Source: Schistocephalus solidus (lineage: Eukaryota; Platyhelminthes; Cestoda; Diphyllobothriidea; Diphyllobothriidae). Taken from it: a DNA stretch of 64,000 nt. Below, in pieces: positions 37,490-48,091 of the stretch (positions within the stretch are counted from its first letter, which is position 1; every line of letters starts with the position of its first letter). The notes under the pieces were generated by a model, which was given only the letters and a program-made list of their open reading frames with translations, was not told the DNA's origin and searched no databases. The stretch lies in assembly GCA_017591395.1 (NCBI GenBank), contig WEDG01001520.1, forward strand, positions 229,844-293,843. Direction: 5' to 3'. Both the position numbers and the translations under genes were made by a program.

Positions 37490-38080
37490 CTGCCTTATAT
37501 ACCTATCATATACGGGACAGGGTTGTATGATTTTCATGGATGGAGCTAAATATGCAGAGCGCGCAACCCTAATCATAACCCAATCCATTGTTTTCTTTCA
37601 TGGTTTGGCATCTCGCCGCTGGGGTGGTAGGGTTGCAAATAATAGTTTCTTGTTGCCCTGGACAAGGTGCGGATTGCGAGATCTGGTCGCTTTATCTCAC
37701 TTTCGTGTGCTCAATATGCGTGCTGACATCATTCCTAGCTGACCTTGACCCACTTTTTGCATCTTCGGAACTCTTGACAGGAGCATGAATGAGGTCCACT
37801 CTGCGTGATCTTTCATTAGAAAAAGTAAAACGAATGTGTTTTAAAACCTGGGACGTTCTAGTAGTCGCCCCTGGGAGAGTTGCTCATCTGATCCGATAAT
37901 TCGGTCCTTCTACAGCCAACGAAATATTGTGCGACTCCTAACTCGCAATGAATGCTTACCCTAACGAACACAATGAATAGAGTAAGGGTTACTTTGGCAT
38001 CCGGTACGTTTGCGTATTACACGCTGACCTATTCTTTCTTCCTTGATTTGGGTCGCATATTACCTTCTCGCTAAAATATG
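37490..38080 (+). repeat. Dispersed repeat family A, long copy (about 600 bp)
   Basis: This is the reverse complement of 57060-57610 with landmarks in order: TATATACCTATCATATACGG, CATGGATGGAGCTAAAT, CGATAATTCGGTCC (near 37895), AACGAAATATTGTGCGAC, a GAATGCTTACCCTAACGAA block, TTACACGCTGACCTATTC and GATTTGGGTCGCATATTA. No coding motif was recognised. The class is unknown. Confidence 0.65.
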
Positions 38081-38084
38081 CACA

Positions 38085-41000
38085 GAAACTCCTTCTTGTA
38101 CGCGTCTGGTAGAAAATTGCGTCTTCTTCAAATTTTATACGAAAGGAGAGCTACATTTCGGTTTTCTGGGAAACTTTCTTATTATGAGATTTTTTAAGAT
38201 CATAAGATTCGTAATGGTTTTAAAATCGTTTCTAATTATGAGATTTCGTAAGACATTGCATCTGTCCATTTATTAATGCTGCCTTTAAAGTATGCAACAT
38301 CTTCCACGTCCGTTGCAAAATTTTTTGAGCACCATGTGACATGTTCCTCATAGCATTGAGGAAGGTGTGATTTTCCTAAGACAGAATGTATACAACATGT
38401 AGTTTGGAACCCGTGAATGCAAGTTCACCTTTAGATCGGGTCCGTTTTACCCCCAAATGCTACCAACTGTGATAGACACATCACAGCGTTCATTGCGAGC
38501 TCTTCAATCTTGCACTTTTCGTTTAAAGCTTATTTAACTGTCCTGCCTATATGCGCCTACCAAAGGACCAATCGGCTGTCAAAAATGTTTTAACCTTCTT
38601 TCGTGACCATTGGTCATGTAGACGAGCATGCACAGTATCCTATGGCCTCCTTTCAGTTTTCAAGACAAATTTGCTCTCTCTCACATTCTGTCTGGTAACT
38701 TTGTTAATTTTTCTACTGAATTCATTTGGTTCGCTAGGGTTCTTCCTTCCGTTGTTTTCTGCATGCAGCTCGCTCTAACCTCACTGCGGGCGCACTGCCA
38801 ACGGACATAATAGTGACATTGTTACTACATGCCTTCCGATGCAACTGAGTGCAATCTGAAAGGTCGTGCCCTTCACCAGTGCCATCCTAGAGCATCAAGG
38901 CGTGCAGACGGGTGCCGGGCAATGAAGTCTGCGCCGATTGTGGCCGCCCAGGTAACTAAGCAATTTAGCAAAATAAAACGTCTACTATAATGCGGTGAGG
39001 TAACCTACTTTTTATTGATCTCTTCAGCGTGGGCGGTGAGCCATCGTTACCGGTGGGCCGTTCATTCCCATACGAAGTTCAAACCAGTTAGGCACACGCA
39101 AGAAGGCCCAATTAACATTGTGGGATCAGGGCTGCACTCGGAATTAATTTACCTCAACTTGCCTCGTTAATTTTTGTGTCAGTTCGCACACCGCAATCCA
39201 TTCATCAGGCAGAGATGAGATGGACTCGCAAAATTTCTGCTTTTTGGGTGGGCAGCTATGTCAACGATCAGGTAGGGGTAAGTGTTATGACCCGGCCTAG
39301 TACCTAAATGATACACGAAGCGTATGCTTAATCGTCGGTTGTCACAACCCCCAACTTGGTAGAGCAAGAGAAACTACGATCAGCTAGCGAAAGTGTGTAT
39401 TCAAGCAAAAGTGCCATGAAAAGCTGCATGCATTTATAGCCTCCCTTCCGGCTTAGTTCTATTCCTGTCCAGTCAGCTTGAACGGCTGAGCTGAACTTCT
39501 CAAGCGGACCTGGATAGATCAGGTCTGACGAGATCTCTGTGGCTACAGCCAATGCGCAACATCGTCGAGCATCGTTCGTGGCATGCAGCGTGGGAAACGC
39601 GCGCGAAAGTTCATTTCTGTGAGATGACTCATCGTGGGAATGAGCTTTCAACAGTAGATTGTTTGTCTTTCCGACTCCATGTTTGTGCAAGACAGGACCG
39701 GGGTGATAGGGGAATAGAAATAATGTAAAATCGAAGCGGATATCTACTCTTTTGCCGGAAGCTTCATTTAAACACATGGAACTCTTGACTAGCTCACCCG
39801 CTGTCTCTGGTGACTTTAGGGTGGTTTGCATCTGGTTAATCTGATGCTTGAATGGGATGACTGAAGGCTGTTTCCATTGACATAGCAATATATTTTCATT
39901 TACAAATTTATACTCTGATCAAAAGCTATATTTATCCACGGTAACGTGTACTTGCGACACCTGCCATAGCCGTGTCAGATATGTTCTGCTCCTCTCTCGC
40001 GAGGATGCCGACCTCGCCTCCTTCCCCCTCTATCCACCTTCTCTTCTCTCCTCATAGTCCGGCGTCTGCCTCCCTTCTGAATGCCGACAGGAAGGAAGAT
40101 ATGCCGTCAGCTCGCTGCATTTGCACGCCGATTAACGCATATTCGAAGCGTTGGTTTGGTTTGTCTCTGCATACCAGCGTTATCACGGCAGTCGCGCGGA
40201 GCGCGCTCTCTCAATGCAAGACGGAACTTTCCGGATCAGCGTTTCGCTTCCGGGCTCTTGTGGTTCGCAGTTGCATTAGAGAGGACCGCGGTCTGCGCTC
40301 TCATGAAGCAGCCGTTAGAGTTATCACAGAAAGGAACTTGTGGTCGCTTCAGACGAGACCAAGCACATTGGCGCACTGTGTCTCTCATGCTAGCAAAGTG
40401 CGCAGGGTTGGCGTTCAAAAACTAATTTTGACCTGGCATGCTGCAATGGAGTGCGCAAATTGAACTCGTCTGTAAATTGGCTTAGGCGGATGGATTTTAG
40501 TTCTGGAGTAGTTCTGGATGCAGTGGTATTTAGGACGGCTTGACCTCTGATCATGCATGCTGAGTGCTAGCTCCCTGTCTCCTGTACCCAGGGGCTCCTG
40601 TTTCTCCGTTTCTGCTGCGAGCTGATAAACAGACCCCATTTTTCAATTTGTTGGGCTCCTCAACTTGACGTTTGTGCCAGCTTTGAACTCTAGATCCTGA
40701 GATGGGTCGCGTGAACCTGGGCGTACTTCATTTGCTTTCTCGGAATGCTGCGTCACACATCGAGAGCTTGGCGTCCAGTGTTCTCGAACCCAATCCCTTT
40801 CTCGTGGACGATCTCTACTGAGTCAACTTCTGGTTGGTTTGCGCATTTGCTACTGTGCTCTCTTTTCCCGTGAAAACTGCGTATTAAGTTCCTTTCTGGA
40901 GTAGTAATTATTTTGGAATTGGAAAGATTGATTCTGCCATCTTCTCCTGCCGGCATGATCGATTCAAGCTGCCAAGCAGCGTACATCGTATCAGTTTGCT

Positions 41001-42530
41001 GGCCGTCTCTTTCGCCAACTACCGCCATTCTCTATATGTGCGGCGGCCATGCTATGTGCATCAGACCACCTATGAATTTGGTCATCAGTGTTCACGGATC
41101 TCGGTCGGACTCTGGCAGCTCAGATGGTTTACAGTATTGATTGTATTAAAAGGCTGGCCCTTGTTGGGTGTGGGGCTTTGAATTCCACCGAGGCCCGCTG
41201 AATTCTTCACAAGTGGGTCAAAATGAAGGTCTCTGAAACGTCATATAATGACCGCTCTTGGTCTTAGCCAGTTCATTACTGAACTTCCGAGACTTTTTGT
41301 GAACGATTATTTTGTATTTTTATATCTGGCAAGCATTCATTCTAATCTCCCCTCTCCCCTTGCCGAAGCTCGTTCTCAGAGAGACCTTGTCACACAGTGA
41401 GATCTCTGTTGAAATTAAACCGTTTGTCTTTTTCGCGTTTATCCTGTTCACTGCCGCCCTGTTTTTCTTCCAAACAGATAAATCTTATTTTTAATTTTGG
41501 GCTATTTAGCTGCCCCGTTTCATCGGAAATCGGACATTTAACGAGGTCACGAGTCTTCGCTGGCAGATGGCATCAAACCAAAAGCCATCAGACAGCACCA
41601 GGTAATTGCAAAATAAATTCTAAACACTGTTTGTCTAACCTTTCTCGTCGTTACGCCGGTCTAGTTTTTCAGATTAAAAATGAATTTAAGTAGTCGAGGG
41701 CAACATCAGAACACGAGATTCGATCTCAAGCGCCTCCTCCTCCTCCCCTTCTCGTCCTCTTCTTCGTCCGCGTGCTCATCCTCCTCCTCATCCACTTTTT
41801 TAAATTCAGATTTCCGTCGCGCTCTTCTAACGTATAATGCGACCCACACTCTGCAGCTATTCCAGAAAATCCCAGGTCCTCTTGAAAGCTGGGCTCTGTC
41901 TGTCTTGATTTAATTAATTTCCCACCCCTTCGCGCCCTTTCCAATCATCAAAACCTTATCTATCCCTATGAGGGACGCAGGCCTAGCAGCAGTATCGAGT
42001 TGCAAAGGAAACCTTTTGAACTGGCTGGTGGACTTTGGCCCAAAAATAGTCATACCAGTTTTCGTTCTGCGTCTGTAAATCCTACTGCTTCAAGTTATCT
42101 ATTAATTTTTGGGGAAGTGAAAAACAACAGATGTGACGCTCCTCCGGCTTACCGACTAAATATCGACAGAGGCAGAGGCTCTGGGACTTTCCGAGGCGCT
42201 AATGTAGCCTTTATGTGAGCTTTGCTTCGTCCGATATCGTATATCCCTACTCACTGGGCGACGGGAATGATGCTAAAAGGGTTTCGAGGGTGGGGCCTTT
42301 TGTTTGGAGCAAGCCAACAAAAACATATTTGTATGCCAAATGCATATCTTCTCTGAATTAAACTGCGCGATGTATGAGCAGCCAATAGGACACCGCTCAA
42401 TCTCATATAGAAAATGCTGCGCGCCCATTGGAAACAGAATAGCCAATGAACTTCCGGTTAGACTGTGAGAGGCTTCACATCAACAAAGTCTTATATCGCC
42501 ATGCCTGCATTTGAGTAAGCCTTATGCAAC
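38085..42530. other. No convincing gene; several unexplained longer frames
   Basis: Two larger frames lie back to back in GC-richer sequence: 39328-39888 (- strand, 186 codons) and 39972-40463 (+ strand, 163 codons). Neither shows a known domain, signal peptide or exon partner. A CT-rich patch lies near 41725-41795. The region could be flank or a large upstream intron of the ASAP gene. I found no ArfGAP zinc-finger (CxxC...CxxC) or PH-domain exon here. Confidence 0.35.
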
Positions 42531-42534
42531 TCTC

Positions 42535-42625
42535 CTGATGATGGGTTCGAGAGAATCCGAACCGTCACGTCAATAAGCATGTTCGAGTGATCGCCTCCTC
42601 CTCCTGCTTCCCCGAACTCACCAGT
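42535..42625. repeat. Single inverted X module of the X-Y family
   Basis: CTGATGATGGGTTCGAGAGA, AATCCGAACCGTCACGTCAA and the following GTTCGAGTGATCGCCTCC match inverted X modules at 16705, 30250 and 1675. Confidence 0.6.
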
Positions 42626-43578
42626 TTGCTTCTATCAACAGAGATGTGCGTGTGGGGAAGTATATATTCATATTTTACCCTTTGTTTTGATTTTGAGGAA
42701 TCCAAGTCAGACATCTGAAAATGTATTTTGTTATTCTCAGGGCCCCTCCTTAGCGTTAAAAGGCGAGGTAGTTCAGGTGTGAAACCAGCCAATCAGCTGA
42801 TGTCATATGTAGCTAATAGTATCGACCTTGGTGGCAGCCGCCAGTGGTGGGTTTGGCCCAAGTCCTTCATTTTGGCTTTGCAGCACTTGGTATGAATCTT
42901 GAGCACCGTCTCATTTGGTCCGTTTTCCTCTGCGTAACGTCTCGCTGCCTAAGTCGCAAGGCTTATTTTTTTTCTGACCGGCGGGCACTCAGGAGAAAAT
43001 GACGCTCACCCCTTAAAAGGCCACTTTTTGTTCACCCAGCGTGGTACTTAGTCATTCGTTTGCGCAATTGCATGCGCAAGTAACGCCATAACTGTCATTT
43101 AACTGCTCATTTAGGTTTGGCCGTTTGCTGTAGGGGACTTTTTTTACGTTCGATGTGTGGGTGACTCCGATTTTTGAAGTTGCAGATACCATTGCATTTT
43201 GTGGTTTTGGAGACTTCTGGTGTTACACCATGTACCGGATTCTGTCTCATCTTCATCCGTTGTTTTTTCTGTGAGGTCACAGGTATCCAGTGATGAGGCC
43301 TCAGGGTAGCTGCTTCTTCACGTAGATAGTGAACCTCTTTCAGTCTTACTGCCGAGTTGCTCTACTATGCGAGAACTCTCCCTTTCTCAATTAATATATT
43401 TTGTGCGTCAGCCTTTGGTTACCGCGAGAGCAGATGGTTTCTGTTGCGCCCGTGACCTATGTATCGCATTTCCTGAGTTGCAGTTTAGTTATCCATCAAC
43501 CGAAACATCCTGGCTTTAGACATTACAAATCCTTTCCCTAGTGACCTCTTGCCCCTTCGCTTTCCGTCTCTGTGTTAG

Positions 43579-43858
43579 TGACACCATGGTCATGAAAAAG
43601 AGACGCGCTTTCATTCGCTCAAAGTACGTTGAGCGTCGATTCATCACCAGCACTACTGGTGGAACGGTGGGTAGGCAGAGCAAGGCTAGGTCCTCTCTGG
43701 GACGACGGGCATCCCTTGAACCCGTAAGGGTTTCCGGCAACGACACGACTGCAGCAGCAGCAGTTACAAGGGAGACAATTATCTCCGACCCCGACCGCTT
43801 TTTACGTCGTGATCTCTTGCGTGCCACCCGGACAGGCGATCTCGCCACTCTTCTGCAG
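43579..43858 (+). CDS. ASAP: ASAP-family Arf GTPase-activating protein, first visible exon (end of ArfGAP module)
   Basis: ASAP proteins stimulate GTP hydrolysis on Arf GTPases at membranes and adhesion sites. Their order is BAR, PH, ArfGAP, ankyrin repeats, proline-rich region, SH3. This exon follows a TTAG acceptor with incoming phase 2 (one base completes a codon) and ends at CAG|GTATGT in phase 0. AFIRSKYVERRF aligns with the YITAKYIERRY helix that closes the ArfGAP module in animal ASAPs as I recall them. A Ser/Arg-rich insert follows, then FLRRDLLRATRTGDLATLLQ, which fits the LHSLCEAVKTRDIFGLLQ start of the ankyrin region. The zinc-finger part must lie upstream and was not found. Confidence 0.8.
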
Positions 43859-43894
43859 GTATGTTTATCTACGTATCCTCTGAAATGCCGGACG

Positions 43895-43925
<31 letters not shown>
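43895..43925. repeat. (AT)n microsatellite in ASAP intron
   Basis: A pure (TA)n run lies shortly after the donor of the first visible ASAP exon. Confidence 0.85.
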
Positions 43926-43927
<2 letters not shown>

Positions 43928-45020
43928 ACGGTTAGATTTAGCGCTTAGCCACGTGTTTATTTAACCTTCCTGAAATTGACCGTAAGACTAACTATTATAA
44001 GCGGGCGGGCGGGTTCTACTCTCGTCTCCTTTTTTGGCGGCCATACAAGACATCCCTACCCAAAGTACTCATTAAAAAGAAGATGAGAAGGTGTTTGGCG
44101 GTCTGGCACAGGTCTGATACATTATGATTGCATGAAGCCTGGTTCACCGATCACTGCAACTTGCAGTAACGCAATCTAGCTTGGTCAGCAGATTGACTCC
44201 TATTTTGTTGCACGACAATGTTAGACGACACACCGCACAAATAACATTGGCAAAATTTGAGAAGTTGGAGTTTGAAGTTCTCTATCATAGTCATCCGATC
44301 TTGCCCCAACTTATAAACACTTGCATAGATTAAAGGTCTTTTCAGTGCCATGAAATAACCTCACTATTTAAAAAAGGAGTAATCTAGTAGTATGAACTTT
44401 TTCGCATTGATTTTCGGCGCCCTTACAAATGTAAATATATTTTACAGATTACAGGCACAAAAATATTCTTAATTGCATCACTTCAACAGTCAATGACGTC
44501 TTCTTCAAAGTGTATGCTTGATAAAATGGTTCCTTTCAGTTGAAACAAAGTATCTTCCTATGGAAATTTTAGGGCCCGTATTGTCCATGCACACAGCATC
44601 GTTTTTCTCCGTATATTAATGCTTTTTAGGAAGGAAACAATATGGTGCAAATTATTTACAAAATTTTATGAGCACTATAGCACGTTTTCCCAACAGTATA
44701 GTCAAACTCATGCCTTTCCTCACAGGGCACGCTAACAGCATACTGGTGGGGTGGGGTTCTAAAATTGTGAATGCAAAAGATGCCCTTTCTTCGAATGTAA
44801 AATTTAAAGTAGTTGCAATTTATTTACCAAATGAGCACAACAGCAGTATTTTTGTATATATTTTCTGTACAATGTATTTACATGTATAAGGGCATCGAAA
44901 GCCTATTGAAAAAATTTACGGCATCTAAGTGGTCGCTTTTTTAAATGTGATTCTTACAGGTGACCGAAAAGACTCAAAAGCCGGCATCTTACCGTAAGTA
45001 AAGGTCTTTTGATTATGCTT

Positions 45021-45188
45021 CTAGGTAATAGCTTCTAATGGAAAAACCCATTTATGAGTTACAGCACATGCTTGTTCCGTTTCGCTTCTGGCCTCGATCT
45101 AGAGCCGGGCACACAGCCGCACAGCGAGCACTAGTATACACAGGAGATGACCGACGAGGACAAGTCAGTCTCGAAATGGTCATTTCTG

Positions 45189-45195
<7 letters not shown>
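45021..45195 (-). mobile_element. Diverged SINE fragment ending in an (AT)n run
   Basis: CATGCTTGTTCCGTT, TCTAGAGCC, GACAAG and GAAATGGTCATTTCTGGCTT follow the order of the 302-bp SINE but are strongly diverged. The copy stops at the (AT)n run of 45195-45245. Confidence 0.5.
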
Positions 45196-45223
<28 letters not shown>

Positions 45224-45246
45224 ATATATATATATATATGTATATA

Positions 45247-45472
45247 TGATAGTGGGGCTCACTGATCTGCTTAAGGAACATGTATGTTCCGTTGTGCCCT
45301 GAGCTCAGACTCAGAGCCTCGCAGGCGGTCGCATAGCGACGTGTAGCATATGTTGATAAGATGGAACCGACAAAGACAAGGGAGACCGGAATGGCCATTT
45401 CTGGCTTATTAGCCGTCATCAGCCAGTCATACCCAATCCCAAGTGTGGACACATGAGATTCGAACCCGCTCA
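45247..45472 (-). mobile_element. SINE copy of the 302-bp family, head truncated
   Basis: The body is nearly identical to the 10.6-11.9 kb array. The tRNA-like head is cut inside or just after the B box (GATTCGAACCCG at about 45459-45470), where an oppositely oriented copy starts. It lies in an ASAP intron, antisense to the gene. Confidence 0.75.
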
Positions 45473-45600
45473 ATGGTAGAGCGTTCGACTCAAATACCAA
45501 AGGTCGCGGGTTCGAATCCCAGGTGTGTCATGAGATTGAAGAGGATGATATTTATATATGGTATATCTGATCTCCCTTGTCTTTGCTCTATTCCATCTTA
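45470..45600 (+). mobile_element. SINE head in opposite orientation, joined head to head
   Basis: GCTCAATGGTAGAGCG (A box) and GGTTCGAATCC (B box, 45509-45519) are intact on the + strand. About 25 bases of body follow, then unrelated sequence, then TCTCCCTTGTCTTTG, a later body segment. The internal body is therefore deleted or replaced. It is followed by an (AT)n run at 45605-45680. Confidence 0.65.
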
Positions 45601-45603
45601 TCA

Positions 45604-45604
<1 letters not shown>

Positions 45605-45680
<76 letters not shown>
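45605..45680. repeat. Long (AT)n microsatellite
   Basis: About 70 bases of almost pure TA repeat, between two SINE copies. The poly(Ile-Tyr) frames over it are artefacts. Confidence 0.9.
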
Positions 45681-45681
<1 letters not shown>

Positions 45682-45682
<1 letters not shown>

Positions 45683-45850
45683 CAGAATAACTTGACCGAC
45701 AAAGACAAGGGAGACTGGAATGGCCATTTCTGGCTTATTAGCCGTCATCAGCCAGCCATACCCAAACCCAGGCACTGCGGTGCCCGAGCCTCGAACTCGC
45801 GACCTTGTTGGGCAGAAGTCCAACGCTCTGCCCACTGCGCCACGAGAGAG
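45682..45850 (-). mobile_element. SINE copy with a different tRNA-like head
   Basis: The body segment (ACCGACAAAGACAAGGGAGA, then GGCCATTTCTGGCTTATTAG) is shared with the 302-bp family. The - strand head differs: TGGCGCAGTGGGCAGAGCG as A box and GAGTTCGAGGCTC in place of the B box. It is a second subfamily, or a separate capture of a tRNA-like head. Confidence 0.7.
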
Positions 45851-45956
45851 GGTGTTTATGTGTTACAATGCATCGATGAAGCATCTGCATAATTTTTAAG
45901 TAAAATGGATAACTTTATTGAGTTTACCGCACTGACTACCCGTGTAACTTAAATAG

Positions 45957-46244
45957 GTACATGCTGAGGGCTTTTGACTTGAATTCACGCCTCCTACCTT
46001 CCGACGACCCCGATGTTGGTGAATCCGGCGACACAGTCCTTCATCTTGCCATCCAGGCAAGTGTGGCTGCTCCGACTAATTATCATGGCGGTGGTGGTCG
46101 TTATAGCCCCGTGAATGGACTAACAGGCCTCAGTCCGGAGAACAAGATGGTGCAGTCTTTCCATGCCATGTCTTCCCAGCCCTGTGCACTGCCATCCCGA
46201 AATTGTCTTCCCCTGATTGAATTTATCATTCAAAACTCTCCGCT
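45957..46244 (+). CDS. ASAP: ASAP, ankyrin-repeat exon 1, with a +1 frame disruption
   Basis: The acceptor is AATAG|GTACATGC and the donor follows CCGCT at GTAAGT (phase 2). In the frame inherited from the previous exon it reads VHAEGF and then hits TGA. If one T of the TTTT run at 45972-45975 is discounted it continues DLNSRLLPSDDPD, matching AYADGVDLTEKIPL of animal ASAPs. GDTVLHLAIQ is the start of an ankyrin repeat, and LIEFIIQNSPL ends the exon like IVDFLVQNSG in relatives. A Gly/Ser-rich insert of about 45 residues between them is longer than in the vertebrate proteins I recall. The extra T is either a sequencing error or a real lesion. Confidence 0.8.
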
Positions 46245-46331
46245 GTAAGTAATCAACTATGCTGTTTTTTTCTCACTTTTTTTGAAAAGTTTGCCTTAAC
46301 TGTATGTCGCCTTCCTACCCGCTGCCTTTAG

Positions 46332-46446
46332 AGCGTCCATTCAACGCACCAATAATCAGGGCGACACGGTTCTTCACTATGCTGCCCGGTTTGCCTCTCC
46401 GGACGCAGTACGTCTTCTTCTGAATGTCGGCGGTCTTCCCTCTCCT
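46332..46446 (+). CDS. ASAP: ASAP, ankyrin-repeat exon 2
   Basis: The acceptor is CCTTTAG|A; one base completes the Leu codon split from the previous exon. The donor is CCT|GTGAGT in phase 0. The product GDTVLHYAARFASPDAVRLL is a textbook ankyrin repeat, equivalent to GSTALHYCCLTDNAECLKLLL of ASAP proteins. The preceding intron is only about 87 bases, in contrast to the other, mostly kilobase-scale introns. Confidence 0.85.
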
Positions 46447-47224
46447 GTGAGTCTTGCGACTTTCCTCTGCGCATTTCCACCGTTAAACACGTCACTGACC
46501 TCCATCATGCCGGTTGGCGAAGCTTAACTTGTATAATAGTGCGCGAGACTTACGAAGCAAGGAATTTACTATCGATCGTTAGGTACCCACCCGGGATCAA
46601 TAGTTATGCTGGATTATGACAGTCGGACAAGCGTTTAGATGCAGTAACTGGCTCCACATAAAACGGTCATCTATGTGTTCCACACCCCGACTGATTATCA
46701 CATGCTCATCTAACCCGGCCACTCCCCACAGTTTCGCCCCCAGGCGACACACGCCGTCTCCCTTCCTCTTTTGTAAACGATTCCCGAGAGGCGACCTTTT
46801 ATCCAGCTGAGTCAAGCATGGGAACCGGTAATTTGTCGATATGATTATCCCCACCCACCCACCCTTTCCCAGAGGCATCCCGTCCACTTGCTTTCATCCT
46901 TCACAGTGAGATGCTGATCTCTGAGAGGTTCCGTGTTGTCAAACCTGGCACCATATCCAAACTATCAGAACCACCCGTTCGCTCTTGGGCCACAGCTGGT
47001 GGAACAGGAAAAATCGAAGCTTCAGTTTCGCCACAGGAACCGAGTCGTAGTACAAGTGTGCCTCCACCTGTTTACGCGTGTGATCCATTGACATAGCAGC
47101 CGGAATTTTAATTGGGACTAGCTGGCTAAATGGTTGGTCGCAACGGGTCTAGTTTCATGTCTACGCATATATAGCACCACGTAGTGTTGACGAGGCGAGG
47201 CCAGTTATTCTGGGTAGGCATGCA

Positions 47225-47514
47225 CACACGTCAGTTTTTAATGTCGTAGTCCGTCGATGTCCCACCGCATGCTTCACGGAAGGGTGGTGCAGGGACGGTG
47301 ACTTGCGCGTGATTTAGTTTTAAAGTGATAGTCGAGTTGCGTTGCATCTATCGCACTTTCTCATCCTTCTCCACCTGAGCCCGGTGTTATGACAGAGTCA
47401 AGAAGACCGGAGATGGGAGAGTGCGCAGGTGGCTGGCGCGGCCGGAGCCGCCCCTAGGCGTACTACTGCACCTGGCTCGGATCCCCACGGAGTGGGAGTG
47501 TCATAAAAGGCCGC

Positions 47515-47519
<5 letters not shown>
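47225..47519 (+). repeat. Family B copy, upstream of ASAP exon 48092-48494
   Basis: GGGTGGTGCAGGGACGGTGA, TTTAGTTTTAAAGTGATAGT, CACCTGAGCCCGG and GGAGATGGGAGAG match the reverse complement of 50838-51090 over about 270 bases with roughly 80-85% identity by eye. It ends in an (AT)n run. Confidence 0.75.
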
Positions 47520-47551
<32 letters not shown>

Positions 47552-47566
47552 TACATATACATATAT
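47518..47566. repeat. (AT)n microsatellite, left of the Penelope fragment
   Basis: A TA-rich dinucleotide run with a few TACATATA interruptions, directly before the reverse transcriptase piece. Confidence 0.85.
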
Positions 47567-47832
47567 GGCAAATACTATCAACAAGTAAAGGGCACCCCAA
47601 TGGGCTCTCCAATATCGGGGCTACTTGCCGAATTATACTTACAGTGACTAGAAGAAGACGTCTTACAACGTTTCAAACCAAAGATGTGGCTCCGCTACGT
47701 AGATGACACATCCGTTATCATAAAGACTTGTGACGTTAAGCAATTGCACCAGAGTCTGAATGGGGTCTTCCCGACTATACAATTTACACGCGAAGCTGCA
47801 ACAAGAGATACACTACCATTCCTAGACGTGAA
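47567..47832 (+). pseudogene. Penelope-like reverse transcriptase fragment
   Basis: One frame reads GKYYQQVKGTPMGSPISGLL, AELYLQ, stop, LEEDVLQRFKPKMWLRYVDDT, SVIIKTCDV, GVFPTIQFTREA and LPFLDVN. GTPMGSPISG and the YVDDT catalytic box (47696-47710) are characteristic of Penelope-like reverse transcriptases. PTIQFTRE...LPFLDV is the next conserved block. A single in-frame TGA lies at 47645-47647. The fragment covers only the palm region (about 88 codons) and is bounded on both sides by (AT)n microsatellites. It lies in an ASAP intron, in the sense orientation. Confidence 0.85.
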
Positions 47833-47852
47833 CATATATATATATATATATA
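47830..47852. repeat. (AT)n microsatellite, right of the Penelope fragment
   Basis: A short pure dinucleotide run directly after the FLDVN codons. Confidence 0.85.
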
Positions 47853-48091
47853 GCCATTGACGAGCTGTCCTTCCATCCGGTAGGTGATGCGGACCCCAGG
47901 GTTTTCTTCACGGTAAACGTTTTCGTTCGCTGTGACCGTCTGCATAGTGCTGGCTGTAGTTGTCATTATTCCGTCAGCTCTAATGATAATTTTAATAAGT
48001 TGGGTCTCCTCATTAACCGGTTTTACTTTCTATAGGAGGCACTTCCAGATCTATTTTTTTCATTTTGCCCTTTTTATTTTTGATGCCACAG

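Noticed and set aside
45443..45892. 149- and 121-codon frames with poly(Ile-Tyr) on both strands
   Set aside because: They run through (AT)n microsatellites and SINE sequence.
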